From: Jiella pelagia
GTDB taxonomy: Bacteria; Pseudomonadota; Alphaproteobacteria; Rhizobiales; Rhizobiaceae
NCBI RefSeq assembly: GCF_026898155.1
Contig: NZ_CP114029.1
Location: 689,501 to 753,500 of the forward strand
Length of the DNA: 64,000 bases
Direction of reading: 5' to 3'
Shown: in pieces, positions 1-9,435 of the stretch
Numbering within the stretch: position 1 is the first letter of the stretch
Layout of the letters: each line of letters starts with the position of its first letter
The notes under the pieces: generated by a model
Told to the model about the DNA's origin: nothing
Databases searched by the model: none
The model's input: the letters and a program-made list of their open reading frames with translations, nothing else
Program-made: the position numbers and the translations under genes

Positions 1-194
1 CCCTCGTGGACCTCCGGCTCTGCCACCGGAGCAGCAGCTGCCGGCGGCGGTGTGCTCGAGCCGAGCATGGAACCGATTCCCGCGCCGGCCCCGGCGGCGA
101 TCAGCGTCACCACCGTGACGGCGATGATGGTCGGCATCATGCCGCCCTTCTTGCCACCGCCCTCGTCAAGTTCTGGGATGTCGCCCTCGGCCAT
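1..194 (-). CDS. fliL: Flagellar basal-body-associated protein FliL (N-terminal part, cut by window edge)
   Basis: Reading the minus strand from the ATG at 194 gives a short acidic N-terminus (MAEGDIPELDEGGGKKGG), then a hydrophobic segment (residues about 19-38) and an Ala/Pro-rich linker before the frame leaves the window. This is the layout of FliL, a single-pass inner-membrane protein that sits around the stator and supports motor torque. It lies 200 bp downstream of flgH on the same strand, the usual rhizobial order flgH-fliL-fliP. Only about 64 residues are visible and the C-terminal periplasmic domain is absent, so the call rests on the N-terminal pattern and on position. Confidence 0.75.
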   Translation of the reverse strand, partial: MAEGDIPELDEGGGKKGGMMPTIIAVTVVTLIAAGAGAGIGSMLGSSTPPPAAAAPVAEPEVHE

Positions 195-394
195 TGAGCA
201 AAGCCCTTTTCTCACCCATGGTCCGCTTCGCACGCATCGTCATGATCCGCCGCGTCGACCGGTTGATCCTGCGATAAACCGGCTCGCTATCGCGAGACTT
301 GCGGGGCCTTCGTCACGAGACCGGAACACGACGCTAAACCGCCGGCGGAACGAGGGTTCCACCGGCGGTCAAGAGCAAAATCACGCTGACGTTA

Positions 395-1111
395 TCAGTA
401 GGGCGCGACGATGTCGTAGACCTGCTGGCCCCAGCCCGGTTGCTGCATTTCCGTCAGACGGCCGCGGCCGCCGTAGGAGATGCGCGCTTCGGCGATCTTG
501 TCGTAGTCGATGGTGTTGTTCGCAAAGATGTCTCGCGGACGGATGATACCGGCGATCGACAGCACCCGGACCTCGAAGTTCACCCGGACTTCCTGCTGGC
601 CGGCGATGAACAGATTGCCGTTCGGCAGTTTCTGGGTCACGACGGCGGCGACGGACAGGTCGATCCTCTCCGACCGGTCGACCTTGCCTTTGCCCTCGGC
701 TTCAGACTTACCGTCCGCCGAGAGTTCCGCCTCGACGTTGGGGAGCACCCAGTTGCCGAAGAAGCCGCCGAGGCCGAGCGATGCCCCTACACCCGACGAC
801 CGTGAGCGCTCGGAGCTATTGTCGAGCTTGGCCCTGTCACTGATCTGGATCTTCACGGTGACGATGTCGCCGACGTCGAGGGCGCGGGGATCCTGGTAGA
901 AGGCTGCGCGATCGTCGCTCCACAGCGAGTGGGCCGTGCGGGGCCCCGCCGCAGGAAAAGCCGCTGGCTGGATCGCCACGGGAGGATATTCGTAGAGCCC
1001 GCTGCCGACCGGCGAGAGGTGCGGCTCACGCAGCGCATCCTCCTTGGTGGTCGAACAACCTGCCAGAGCGACGAGCGCCACGACTGCGACAAGGGATTTC
1101 GTCACGAACAT
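395..1111 (-). CDS. flgH: Flagellar L-ring protein FlgH
   Basis: FlgH is the lipoprotein that builds the outer-membrane L-ring around the flagellar rod. The 238-residue product has a lipoprotein signal with lipobox LAGC near residues 16-19. It then has the family stretches SLWSDDRAAFYQDPRA, VGDIVTVKI and the C-terminal GGRGRLTEMQQPGWGQQ, typical of the FlgH C-terminus. Its length is normal for the family. It starts 3 bp after motE ends, so the two are probably co-transcribed with flgI and flgA. The 200 bp between its stop and fliL holds no gene that I can see. Confidence 0.96.
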   Translation of the reverse strand: MFVTKSLVAVVALVALAGCSTTKEDALREPHLSPVGSGLYEYPPVAIQPAAFPAAGPRTAHSLWSDDRAAFYQDPRALDVGDIVTVKIQISDRAKLDNSSERSRSSGVGASLGLGGFFGNWVLPNVEAELSADGKSEAEGKGKVDRSERIDLSVAAVVTQKLPNGNLFIAGQQEVRVNFEVRVLSIAGIIRPRDIFANNTIDYDKIAEARISYGGRGRLTEMQQPGWGQQVYDIVAPY

Positions 1112-1114
1112 CTC

Positions 1115-1706
1115 CTACGCCGGCGGCGCATTGGTGCCGGCGGCGGTCTTCTGCACGATACGGCCGGCGATCTCCGCCGCGGTATTGGAATCCATCTCGC
1201 TGAGGATCGCGCTGGCTTGGCGCGACTTGAGCTTGACGAGGACGGAGGCCGCCGCGTCGCGATCGAGCTTGGCGAGCTGCCCGGCAGCGGAACTGGCGTT
1301 CATACTGGCATAGATATCGACGACGACGCCGGAGGCGCTGTCGAGGAACTTCTTGCGCTCGGCCAGCCATAGCTTGTAGTCGGCGCGCCGACGATCGAGC
1401 CTCGTCGATCTGCTTGCCGACTTCGACCTCGATTTCCTTCAGCTTCTCCTGCTGCAGGGAATAGCGCTTCTCCTGCGCCCGGTCGGCGATGTTGAGGCAG
1501 TATTTTTCCACCTCCGTCGCCGGCGCCGGCCCACCCACCGGATTGCCGTTCTCGTCGATGACCCGTAGTTCCTGCGGCGGGATCACCGGCTTGCCGGCCG
1601 GCTTGGCGCCACCGCCTTCCGCCATGGCGGACGTTACCGGGACGAGAAGGACGGCGGCGGTCAGGGCCGCATTGAACCGGTTCGTCTTCAAAGTTCGTCT
1701 GATCAT
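1115..1706 (-). CDS. motE: MotE-like motility chaperone, one apparent +1 frameshift
   Basis: In rhizobia MotE is a periplasmic protein needed for folding of the motility protein MotC, and its gene lies between flgI and flgH as here. The product has a signal-like N-terminus, a charged coiled-coil stretch (EKLKEIEVEVGKQIDE) and a C-terminal part (KLDRDAAASVLVKLKSRQAS) resembling the MgtE-N-like domain of this family. The open frame breaks at 1397-1403 (GAGCCTC on the plus strand). Removing the extra base restores the continuous reading KQIDELDRRRADYKLWLAER. Length 592 nt is 3n+1, as one insertion predicts. The start ATG overlaps the flgI stop (ATGA). The break is probably a sequencing artefact and not a dead gene. 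Confidence 0.85.
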
Positions 1707-2902
1707 TGCACCACCAGTTCAGCCTGAAGGGCACCGGCTGTCTTGACCGCCTGGAGGACCGCGATGATCCCCGTCGGCTTCAGACCGATGCGGTTGAGGC
1801 CGCGAACGACCGTTTCGAGATCGGCACCGCCGACATAGGCAAAGTTGCCGCCGTCCTGCTGGACCTCGACGAGGGTTTCCGACGTCACCACCGTCTGGCC
1901 GTCCGAGAGCGGCGCCGGCTGCGAGACTGAGGGCAGTTCGCTGACACGGACGGTCAGATTGCCGTGGGTGAGCGCGACCGTGGAGATCTGGACGTCCTTG
2001 CCGATCACCACCGTTCCGGTCCGCTCGTCGATGACGACGCGTGCCGGCTGGTCCGGCGCGACCCGCAGGTCTCCGAGTTCGGCGAGAAACCGCGGGGCCG
2101 AGACCTTCGCCGGGCGATGCAGATGCACCGTGCGAAGGTCCTCCTCCTGGGCGACGGCGACGCCCCAGCGCTTCATCGCATATTCGTTGACGACGTCGAC
2201 GATGCGGATCGCCGTCTTGAAGTCGGGATTGAAGAGTTCGTAGGCAAGCTTGCCGTCGTCGTTGAACGAGCCGGGCACTTCCCGCTCGACCAGCGCGCCG
2301 TTGGCGATCCGTCCCGTCGTCGGCACGCCCTGGGTCAGCTTCTCGCTGTCGCCCTCGGAGGTGAAGCCGCTGACCGCGATCGGGCCCTGGCCGACGGCGT
2401 AGATCTCGCCGTCGGCGCCGTAGAGTGGCGTCATGACCAGCGTTCCGCCCATCAGCGAGGAAGCATCGCCCAGCGAAGAAACGGTGACATCGATGCGCTG
2501 GCCGGTGCCGATGAAGGCCGGCAACTCCGCCGTCACCGTGACCGCAGCGACGTTCTTGCCCCTGGAGTTCTGGGAGCGGATGTTGACCCCCATCCGGTCG
2601 AGCATCGACTGCAGCGACTGTTCGGTGAAGGGTGAGTTACGCATCGAATCGCCGCTGCCCTGCAGGCCGACGACGAGGCCGTAGCCGACGAGCTGGTTCG
2701 ACCGGACACCCCGGACCGAGGTGACGTCCTTGATGCGCACCGTTCCGATGGCCGAGCCGGGATCCCCGCGGACCGGACGGAACGGATCGTTCGGGCCCGG
2801 ATGCGAAAGCGCCACACGGCTTGCTGCAATGTCCGCGGCGGGAGACGGCTGGACGAGGCCGGTAAGGGCGAGAACGACGCCAATGATGCGGAACGATGTC
2901 AT
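1703..2902 (-). CDS. flgI: Flagellar P-ring protein FlgI
   Basis: FlgI is the periplasmic protein that polymerises into the P-ring around the rod, aided by FlgA. The 399-residue product has a cleavable signal peptide and the hallmark N-terminal block RIKDVTSVRGVRSNQLVGYG followed by VGLQGSGD and MLDRMGVNI. The late conserved block ARVVIDERTGTVVIG and the C-terminal GLNRIGLKPTGIIAVLQ are also present. Length fits the family, although the N-terminus carries a short extra linker between the signal peptide and the first conserved block. It overlaps flgA upstream and motE downstream by four bases each, which implies translational coupling. Confidence 0.97.
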   Translation of the reverse strand: MTSFRIIGVVLALTGLVQPSPAADIAASRVALSHPGPNDPFRPVRGDPGSAIGTVRIKDVTSVRGVRSNQLVGYGLVVGLQGSGDSMRNSPFTEQSLQSMLDRMGVNIRSQNSRGKNVAAVTVTAELPAFIGTGQRIDVTVSSLGDASSLMGGTLVMTPLYGADGEIYAVGQGPIAVSGFTSEGDSEKLTQGVPTTGRIANGALVEREVPGSFNDDGKLAYELFNPDFKTAIRIVDVVNEYAMKRWGVAVAQEEDLRTVHLHRPAKVSAPRFLAELGDLRVAPDQPARVVIDERTGTVVIGKDVQISTVALTHGNLTVRVSELPSVSQPAPLSDGQTVVTSETLVEVQQDGGNFAYVGGADLETVVRGLNRIGLKPTGIIAVLQAVKTAGALQAELVVQ

Positions 2903-3381
2903 TCTTCGATCCTGACCGTTCCGTCTGCCTCGACGACGCCCGAGACGACGACGCCGCTGTCGAGGTTGCGGGCCGTGACAGCATCGCCCATGGCGCCGGA
3001 GCGAAGGGCCGTTCCAAGGCCGGTGATGAACAGCCCGGTCTCGCGGTAGACGAGCGTGACCTGCGAGCCGGCCGTGACGAGATCGGGCAGCGAGATATCG
3101 GTCATGCGAATGGCGTTGCCGGGCAGGAGCGTGCGCTTGGCGACCATGCCCTCCAGCATCCTCTCCTCGAGGACGAAGAGTTCCACCTTGTCATCCTTGA
3201 CGATGAAGTCGCCGGTGGAAAGGCCCCGTCCGAGGATGTCCTGGCCGGGATAGATGACCGCGGCAGGCACCGGCAGGGTCAGTTCGGCGGCAGCGGCCGG
3301 CCCTGCGAGGCAGATCGCCAGCCCAAGTCCGGCGATCCCGCAGGACCGGCCGACAAGACGAGAGATGAGGCCGGCGGCCAT
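2899..3381 (-). CDS. flgA: Flagellar P-ring assembly chaperone FlgA
   Basis: FlgA is the periplasmic chaperone for FlgI polymerisation. The 160-residue product has a hydrophobic signal peptide ending near GPAAAAEL. It then has an SAF-type fold with the motifs LPGNAIRMTDI and AGSQVTLVYRETGLFITG, and the C-terminal ARNLDSGVVVSGVVEADGTV, which matches the FlgA consensus of unmodified, inserted and released loops. It is the short rhizobial form lacking a large N-terminal domain. It follows flgG by 4 bp and overlaps flgI by 4 bp, so flgG-flgA-flgI-motE-flgH read as one operon. Confidence 0.95.
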   Translation of the reverse strand: MAAGLISRLVGRSCGIAGLGLAICLAGPAAAAELTLPVPAAVIYPGQDILGRGLSTGDFIVKDDKVELFVLEERMLEGMVAKRTLLPGNAIRMTDISLPDLVTAGSQVTLVYRETGLFITGLGTALRSGAMGDAVTARNLDSGVVVSGVVEADGTVRIEE

Positions 3382-3385
3382 GACG

Positions 3386-4174
3386 TTACCTCATGCCCTT
3401 GGAGACGACGCTCGACATTTCGTCGGCGGCGGTGATGACCTTGGAATTCATCTCGTAGGCGCGCTGGGCCGAGATCAGTTCCGAGATTTCCTTGACCGGA
3501 TCGACGTTGGAATCTTCGAGGTAGCCCTGGTTGATCGTGCCGTAACCGGCCTCGCCCGCAACGCCTGCCACCGGACCGCCGGAGGCGACGGTCTCGCGGA
3601 ACAGATTGCCGCCCTGGGCGGCAAGGCCGGCGTCGTTCGGGAAGGTGGAGATGGTCAGCTGGCCGAGCAGCTGCGGGGCGACCTGGCCGTCGATCGTGGC
3701 ATAGACCTCGCCGCCCGCATTGACCGTGATTTCGGTGGTGTTCGCCGGCACGGTGATGCCCGGATCGACGGTGAAGCCATCGAGGGTGACGAGCTGGCCG
3801 GTGGCGTTGGTGTTGAAGGCACCGTCACGGGTGTAGAGCGTCTCGCCGCCGGGTCCCTGGATCTGGAACCAGCCATTGCCGTTGATGGCGAGGTCGAGGC
3901 GGTTGCCCGTCTGGTTCAGGGTGCCCTGCAGATGCACGGTGCGAATCGCCGCGAGGCGGACGCCGAGGCCGAGCTGCGCGCCTTCCGGCACGACGCCTTC
4001 GCCGCCCCGGTTGGGCACACCCTGCATCCGCTCGACCTGATAGAGCAGATCCGTGAACTCCGCCCTCGCCCGCTTGAAGCCGGTCGTGTTGATGTTCGCG
4101 ATGTTGTTCGCGATGACCTCGACGTTGGTCTGCTGGGCATTCATGCCGGTGGCTGCGATCGCTAGGGCGCGCAT
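3386..4174 (-). CDS. flgG: Flagellar distal rod protein FlgG
   Basis: FlgG forms the distal rod that crosses the periplasm inside the P- and L-rings. The 262-residue product starts [20 protein letters not shown] and has the rod/hook N-terminal motif [21 protein letters not shown]. It also has the FlgG-specific [20 protein letters not shown] and the C-terminal [20 protein letters not shown], with [12 protein letters not shown] close to the end. Length is the standard 262 residues. The 147 bp between its start and fliE may contain its own promoter, but I could not define one. Confidence 0.98.
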   Translation of the reverse strand: MRALAIAATGMNAQQTNVEVIANNIANINTTGFKRARAEFTDLLYQVERMQGVPNRGGEGVVPEGAQLGLGVRLAAIRTVHLQGTLNQTGNRLDLAINGNGWFQIQGPGGETLYTRDGAFNTNATGQLVTLDGFTVDPGITVPANTTEITVNAGGEVYATIDGQVAPQLLGQLTISTFPNDAGLAAQGGNLFRETVASGGPVAGVAGEAGYGTINQGYLEDSNVDPVKEISELISAQRAYEMNSKVITAADEMSSVVSKGMR

Positions 4175-4321
4175 CGGATACTCCGTTCTTGGTTATTGCC
4201 CGCGATGCCGGCGGCGATCGTGGGATCGGCAATGATGGGACCGCTCGAAAACCGATCCGCGGCGTCGCAAGTCAGCGCCGGGCGATCGCCCGAGGCGAGC
4301 CGCTCGGCAGCCGCGGCTGTG

Positions 4322-4642
4322 TCAGATCGCCATCCGCGAGAGTTCCATGTAAGCGGCGACGGCCTTGTCGCGGACGGCGATCGCCGTCTGCAGGGTCCGT
4401 TCGGCGTCCATCACCGCCTCAACGACGGCCTGAGTCGAGGACTGGCCGTTGACGCCCTTGATCGAGGTCGCTTCGGCGGTCTTGACGGTCGAGACTGCGT
4501 CGGTGGCAAGCTGGGTCAGGACGGCGCCGAAGCTCTGGCCGCCTCCCACCGCGCCTTGGGTGGCTGCACCGGTGGCAAGGCTGGAGGCCGGGGCGAGTTC
4601 GACCCTGGGAAGGGTCGATCCGATAGCGGGGATCATGGTCAA
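4322..4642 (-). CDS. fliE: Flagellar hook-basal body protein FliE
   Basis: FliE links the MS-ring to the proximal rod. The 106-residue product ends with the typical FliE helix: [20 protein letters not shown], then [19 protein letters not shown] at the C-terminus, with the near-invariant R-x-K-x-x-x-A-Y-x-E-[LI]-x-x-M pattern. The N-terminal third is Ala/Gly-rich and variable, as in the family. Its start overlaps the flgC stop by four bases (ATGA), so flgB-flgC-fliE form one coupled unit. Confidence 0.95.
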   Translation of the reverse strand: MTMIPAIGSTLPRVELAPASSLATGAATQGAVGGGQSFGAVLTQLATDAVSTVKTAEATSIKGVNGQSSTQAVVEAVMDAERTLQTAIAVRDKAVAAYMELSRMAI

Positions 4643-5055
4643 CTCCTCAGGAGATCGATGGTCATGTTGATGATTTCGCGGGCCTGCTTCACCACTTGGA
4701 GATTGGCTTCATAGGAGCGGTTGGCCTCGCGCATGTCGGCCATTTCGACCAGCATGTTGACGTTTGGCATCTTGACGTAGCCGTCGGCGTTGGCGGCCGG
4801 ATTGCCCGGATCGTGTTCGACGACGTATGGGCTCTGGTCGCGGCCAACGGCGGAGACCTTGACGAGATCGGCGCCGGTCAGCCGGTCGAGTTCGGCGGCG
4901 AAGGTGATTGTCTTGCGCTGATAGGGATCGGCGCCGGCGACCTCGCCGGTGGTGTTGGCGTTGGCGATGTTCTCCGAGACGACGCGCAGGCGCGTCGACT
5001 GGGCCGACAAGCCGCTCGAGGCAATTTTCAGCGAAGAGACAATGGGATCGATCAT
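4639..5055 (-). CDS. flgC: Flagellar proximal rod protein FlgC
   Basis: FlgC is a proximal rod subunit. The 138-residue product starts [20 protein letters not shown] and has the axial-protein motif [20 protein letters not shown], followed by YQRKTITF. It ends with [20 protein letters not shown] and a C-terminal amphipathic helix. Length and motifs match FlgC. The gene begins 6 bp after flgB and overlaps fliE. Confidence 0.97.
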   Translation of the reverse strand: MIDPIVSSLKIASSGLSAQSTRLRVVSENIANANTTGEVAGADPYQRKTITFAAELDRLTGADLVKVSAVGRDQSPYVVEHDPGNPAANADGYVKMPNVNMLVEMADMREANRSYEANLQVVKQAREIINMTIDLLRS

Positions 5056-5061
5056 CGGCTT

Positions 5062-5442
5062 TCAGCCCTTCACGGTGTTGAGAAGCATCCGGTGGAAGGC
5101 TTTGACGATGGAGGTGTTCAGCGAATAGGCGCGCGAGACTTCACCCGCCTTGAGCATCTCCTGCTCGATCGCGACGTCCTTGTCGCCCGCCGTCACCACC
5201 CAGTCCTGATAGCCGGTGCGGGCCACCCCTTCGCTGGAGCCGTCGCCCATCGAGATGTGCGCGTCGTTGTCCGCCGCCATCTTCATGCCGACCTGATTCA
5301 GGACGTCTTCGAATGGTGCGATGTCCTTGGTCTTGTAATCTGGCGTATCGGCATTCGCGACGTTCTCGGCCACGACCGACTGGCGGGCCGTCAGCCAAGC
5401 ATTACGCTGCGAGCTGATGCCGAAGAGATAGGCACTGTCCAT
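5062..5442 (-). CDS. flgB: Flagellar proximal rod protein FlgB
   Basis: FlgB is a proximal rod subunit. The 126-residue product has the N-terminal motif QSVVAENVANADTPDYKTKD, diagnostic of FlgB, and the C-terminal block DKDVAIEQEMLKAGEVSRAY with FHRMLLNTVKG at the end. It is the first gene of the flgB-flgC-fliE unit. A terminator lies upstream at 5785-5821, so this operon must start in the 5443-5784 interval. Confidence 0.97.
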   Translation of the reverse strand: MDSAYLFGISSQRNAWLTARQSVVAENVANADTPDYKTKDIAPFEDVLNQVGMKMAADNDAHISMGDGSSEGVARTGYQDWVVTAGDKDVAIEQEMLKAGEVSRAYSLNTSIVKAFHRMLLNTVKG

Positions 5443-5784
5443 GGCGAAACTTCCGTTGCTTCGACTGCACCGGTTCTATGCCCACCCACTTGTCCGAAAC
5501 TTGTAGGGGAAGCCGCCGACGTCGCGGCGCAAGAAAGTGTTGCCAGCAATTGCAGCAGCCCCGCCTCGACGCCGCCGCTGGTGGCGGCGAGGCGTTGCAG
5601 GCGCGCCGCATCGCGGGCCGGCGGGCCGAAAGTCAATTCGTCAGGGTATCAGTGGAGATAGAGCGTCGGCGCCGCGGTACGGAACGAACGAAGGCTTGTC
5701 GACGCAGAGCGACAAGCGCGCCGGCGGCTTCGATGCTTCGGCAAGATTGCCGAAGCCGAACGTCCGGCGAAATCAGGCGAAGCT
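5443..5784 (-). promoter_or_regulatory. Probable promoter region of the flgB-flgC-fliE operon
   Basis: This 342 bp interval separates the flgB start from the terminator that ends the flhB transcript, so transcription of flgBC-fliE must begin here. I see no credible gene in it on either strand. I could not identify a convincing -35/-10 pair or a regulator site by eye. Confidence 0.4.
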
Positions 5785-5821
5785 AAAAAAAGAGCGTGAT
5801 CGGCCTTGGCCCATCACGCTC
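5785..5821 (-). terminator. Intrinsic terminator after the flhB operon
   Basis: On the minus strand GAGCGTGAT at 5821-5813 pairs with ATCACGCTC at 5800-5792 (perfect 9 bp stem, 12 nt loop), followed at once by seven T residues (5791-5785). It lies 41 bp beyond the stop of the 5862-6292 gene. It is a textbook Rho-independent terminator and marks an operon boundary inside the flagellar cluster. Confidence 0.9.
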
Positions 5822-5861
5822 TCATTGGAGATATCGAACTGGCGATGGATCGCTTCGGCGA

Positions 5862-6292
5862 TTATTCCGGCGCCTTCAGATGCGCATCCGCGATGGCGTT
5901 CATCAGCGTGACGAGTTCTTCGTCCGCCGTTGCCGGCCGGTCGTCGAAGCTGACATGGACGATCTCGACGGCCGCGGTCGTGGCGCCGAGTCTCGAGGTG
6001 CAGGTGGGCGGTCACGCCTCTGTGGCGAAACTCCAGCGCCAGGATGACGATCGGAACCTCGCCCCACTTCAGCCGTACTTCGCCGCCATCGGCAAAGCGC
6101 AGTACGCCGGGCTTCAGGTAGAGCCTCCGAGGATGATGTGACGATGTCGGCAAGATTGCCGTATCGCTCCAGTCGCAGGAAGGCGATGTAGTCGACGACG
6201 TCGACGAGCCTCAGTTCCGCGGCAACTTCCTTGATGCCGTCCGCGAGCGCCCGCTCCCGTGACATCGTCGATCTTTTTCGAATGTCGAGCAT
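5862..6292 (-). CDS. Conserved unnamed flagellar-cluster protein, two apparent +1 frameshifts
   Basis: The gene follows flhB by 2 bp and ends just before a terminator, so it is the last gene of that operon. The reading frame breaks twice, at 6121-6127 (GAGCCTC) and 5988-5994 (GAGTCTC). Removing the middle base at each gives one continuous protein of about 142 residues with local readings ADIVTSSSELYLKPGVLRF and HLHLELGATTAAVEIVHVSF. The total of 431 nt is 3n+2, as two insertions predict. The product is soluble, mixed alpha/beta and has no motif I recognise. A hypothetical gene is often found between flhB and flgB in rhizobial clusters, and I infer a motility-related role from position only. 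Confidence 0.7.
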
Positions 6293-6294
6293 GG

Positions 6295-7381
6295 CTAAGC
6301 CGTGGCAACTCCCATCTTGGTCCCGGACCGAGAATACAGATAGTAGATGATCTCAGCCACGGCCTTGAAAAACTGGGGCGGGATCATCTGATCGATTTCA
6401 ACATGGTCGTACATTGACCTTGCCAAGAGCTTGTCTTCAATCACCGGCACGTCATTCGCTTCGGCGATTTCACGGATCTTGAGGGCGAGGAGATCGGTCC
6501 CCTTGGCGACGACAATCGGTGCGCCGCCCTCTTCGCGGACATAGCGAAGGGCGATGGCGTAGTGGGTCGGGTTGGCGATGACGAGAGTCGCCTTCGGAAC
6601 CTCAGCCATCATCCGGCGCTTGGTGCGTTCGCGGGCGATCTGGCGCTGGCGGGCCTTGACCATCGGGTCGCCCTCCATCTGCTTGCTCTCGTCCTTGATG
6701 TCCTGCTTCGACATCATCAGATCGCGGTTCCAGTGAAAGCGCGACAGGCCGATATCGGCGGCGACGAGGATGATCGTCGCGATCGACACGCCGGACAACA
6801 GCTTCATCGCCATTTCCAGGATGAGGCTCCGGCATCAGCACGGGATCGGCATACATCGTCTTCATCATCGTCGGGAAACCCGAGACGAGGATGGAGCCGA
6901 CGACGATGCCGATGGCGATGAACTTGAACATGGACTTGCCGAACTCCGTTACGCCCTTGAGGCCGAATATTCGGCTGAAACCGGACGACAGAGAAACGTT
7001 CGAGGCCTTCGGAGCGATCCGCTCGAAATTGATCTGCGGCGGATTCTGAAGAACCGATGCGAGGACGCCGGCTCCGGCGAAGAGCAGGACGGCCGGCATG
7101 ATGAAGCGCCCCATCTCGGTCGCAAACATTCCGAGCACATGTAACGCATCGGCCCCCGTCTCCAGCTCCCACTGGAGCGGATTCTCCATCGTCGACTTCA
7201 GGGCGAGGAGCAAATGTCCCGAGCCGTCCTTCACCTGAAAGGTGAGGAAGGCCATCGCCGCCAGGAGAGAGGTCAGGATCGGAGCTTCCCGCGAGACCGG
7301 AAGGTTGCCCTTCTCGACCGTGTCGCGGATCTTCTTTTCCGTCGGCTGCTCCGTCTTTGACGACTTATCCTCGTCCGACAA
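6295..7381 (-). CDS. flhB: Flagellar type III export protein FlhB, one apparent +1 frameshift
   Basis: FlhB is the membrane component of the flagellar export gate that switches substrate class after self-cleavage. The N-terminus (SDEDKSSKTEQPTEKKIRDT) is typical. Four hydrophobic segments follow, and the cytoplasmic part has the autocleavage site NPTH (in VIANPTHYAIALRY). The frame breaks at 6823-6829 (GAGGCTC on the plus strand). Dropping the extra base restores PELILEMAMKLLSGVS across the break. Length 1087 nt is 3n+1. The start is the ATG at 7381, followed downstream by the 5862-6292 gene after 2 bp. Confidence 0.95.
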
Positions 7382-7494
7382 CGATCTACTCCCTTAAGCC
7401 GTTGACGTCGGATGAATTCGGCGCACAGATCCTGGTGTTACGGTTGCCCAATGGTTACGGGCGGAACGGGCCGTGATCGACCGCCGGTACGCGG

Positions 7495-8542
7495 TCAATC
7501 TTCAATCTGCTCGCGCAGGACGAGCTTGCCTTCGCCGGCAAGGCGCAGCGCTTCCTTGGCGATCTGGCGCCGCGCCCCGTCGATCTCGGCCTTCTGGAGG
7601 CTGACCTCCTGCTTGAGGCTCGGCTTCGGCCATGCGCCTGGCTCTGGCGCCAAGCGAGGAAAGCACGAGTTCGACGATGTCCGGGCCGGCGCCTCGCAGC
7701 GCCTTGACCATGACGTCGGGCGCGATCGCGTCGAACAGTGTGAGGCGGGATCTGAGCGGCAATGCCGGCAGATCGTCGAAGGCGAAAAGCAGCTTCTCCA
7801 GGGCCTCTGCGTCCTTCGGACGAGTGGCGCGCAGGGATTCCAGAACCTCCTCGGAGGATTCCTTGTCGAGGCGATTGACGATCTCGGCCAGGAAAGCGTG
7901 GCTACCACCTTCTTCCGTATCGCCGCTGGCGGCGAGGAAGTTGCGCCGGATCTGACTCTCGAGGATGGTCTGCACGGTGTATTGCAGCGGCTTCAGGGTC
8001 AGGATCCGCCGCATCACGTCGTTGCGCATCGCCGGCGGAAATTCACGCACCATCGCCGAGGCGATTTCCGGCTGAACCTTCGCCAAGATGATCGCCACCA
8101 GCTGGGGATGTTCGCCGAGGAGCTTCTGGGCGAGAGGCGCCGGCTCCATCGTCGCGATCACCTCCCAGACGTCGCCCTCGCGGTTCATCTCGGCGAGATC
8201 AACGAGCGCCGGGTCGCGGCTGTCAGGATCGAAGATCGCGATGTATTCTTCACGGGAAAGAGCGCTCTCGAGAAGCTCGGCCATCTCCTTGGCCGGGCCG
8301 GTCAGTGCCGCGCCCTTCTTGAAATAGCTCTGGAACTCGTCAACGACCTCGTCGATCTGCTCGGGCCCGACGGTCGGCAGCGTCGCAGCGCTCTCGCGCA
8401 CCAGGCGGATCTCGTCCGGCGAAAGATGCTTCAGAATGCGCGCCGCGCCCTCCGATCCGAGCGCGAGCAGCAGGATGGCCGCGCGCGACCTGCCGTCATC
8501 GGGCAGAGCGGGCTCATTGGTGTAGGCGGCGATGATGGACAT
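7495..8542 (-). CDS. fliG: Flagellar motor switch protein FliG, one apparent +1 frameshift
   Basis: FliG is the rotor protein that contacts the stator and generates torque. The product (about 348 residues when repaired) shows the N-terminal FliG domain (RAAILLLALGSEGAARILKH) and the middle domain with the EHPQ motif (LGEHPQLVAIILAKVQPEIA). The C-terminal domain contains the charged torque helix region (LRSRLTLFDAIAPDVMVKAL). The frame breaks at 7615-7621 (GAGGCTC). Removing one base gives MAEAELKQEVSLQKAEIDGA and the natural end REQIED at 7495. It starts 6 bp after fliN ends. Confidence 0.95.
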
Positions 8543-8548
8543 GGCTTA

Positions 8549-9001
8549 TCAGGCCGCGCGAGGCTTGCGAGCCTGCAGCTTGGAGCCGGGCTTCGCGACG
8601 TCGGTCAGGGTGACGCCGAAGCGCTGCTCCTCCTTGTCGATCACGACGATCTCGCCGCGGGCGACGATGCGGCCGTTGACGACCACGTCGACGGGATCGC
8701 CGACCTTGGTGTCGAGTTTGACCACGGCGCCGCGGCCGAGCTTCAGGATGTTGGCGACGGTCATCGTGGAGGAGCCGAGGATGACCTCCATGGTCACCGG
8801 GACATCCATCACCAGGTTGAGATCGAGATGATCGGCGGCGGGTTCCTCGATCACGTCTTCTTCTTCCTCGATCTGCGTCTCAGCGCCGAAATTGCCCATG
8901 GCCGCAGACGGATCGAAACCGGCCGGCATCTCGAATCCACCCAGGTCGGATTCCGCGTCGTCGGATTCTTCAAGGTCGAGGTCGAGTTCGGAATCGCTCA
9001 T
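8549..9001 (-). CDS. fliN: Flagellar motor switch protein FliN
   Basis: FliN forms the base of the C-ring with FliM. The 150-residue product has a long acidic N-terminal extension (many Glu/Asp, residues 1-55), as in rhizobial FliN. It is followed by the SpoA domain: DVPVTMEVILGSSTMTVANI, LKLGRGAVVKLDTKVGDPVD, then VNGRIVARGEIVVID and the terminal RFGVTLTDV. It lies between the DUF6468-like gene and fliG in the same direction. Confidence 0.96.
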   Translation of the reverse strand: MSDSELDLDLEESDDAESDLGGFEMPAGFDPSAAMGNFGAETQIEEEEDVIEEPAADHLDLNLVMDVPVTMEVILGSSTMTVANILKLGRGAVVKLDTKVGDPVDVVVNGRIVARGEIVVIDKEEQRFGVTLTDVAKPGSKLQARKPRAA

Positions 9002-9069
9002 GTTGCGGTCCTTCCAAGGCTAGGTGGGGTATGCTGCAGTCGCGGTCCGGTCAGCGGCTCATTACCGGA

Positions 9070-9435
9070 CTAACGGGCCAGACTGGCGTGAAGCATGTCT
9101 TGCGCTGCGGCGAAGAAATCGCGGTAGGCGTCCGCGCCAGCTTCGGTCGGCGCAGACGGTGTCGTCTCTCTCCGGTCGAGGCGATCGTCCAGTTCGGCCG
9201 AGACGCGACGGGCGTCGACCAGTTGGCGCTCCAACTGGCGAACGGTGTCGATGCCTTCATGGCGCGCCGCGACGAGGGCTTCCGCAGCCCGGTTCAGCGA
9301 AACCTCGGCGTTGATCAACGCCTCGGCAAGGTCGGTCTGCCGCAAGTCCTTGAGCTCCTTGTGCATGCGGCCGCAGCGAAGCGCCGTGACCACCAGTGCG
9401 ACGATGAGGAGGCCGTCAATCAGATAGGATGTCAT
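9070..9435 (-). CDS. DUF6468-like flagellar-cluster protein
   Basis: The product has 121 residues: one N-terminal transmembrane helix (SYLIDGLLIVALVVTAL) and then a long, charged, coiled-coil helix (KELKDLRQTDLAEALINAEV onward, to about residue 85). I take the ATG at 9435 as start because it overlaps the fliM stop by 20 bp and gives the membrane segment. Small proteins of this plan are regularly encoded between fliM and fliN in Hyphomicrobiales. I believe the family is DUF6468, but that name is from memory. It carries an intact GAGCTC at 9352-9357, unlike most such sites in the window. Confidence 0.75.
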   Translation of the reverse strand: MTSYLIDGLLIVALVVTALRCGRMHKELKDLRQTDLAEALINAEVSLNRAAEALVAARHEGIDTVRQLERQLVDARRVSAELDDRLDRRETTPSAPTEAGADAYRDFFAAAQDMLHASLAR

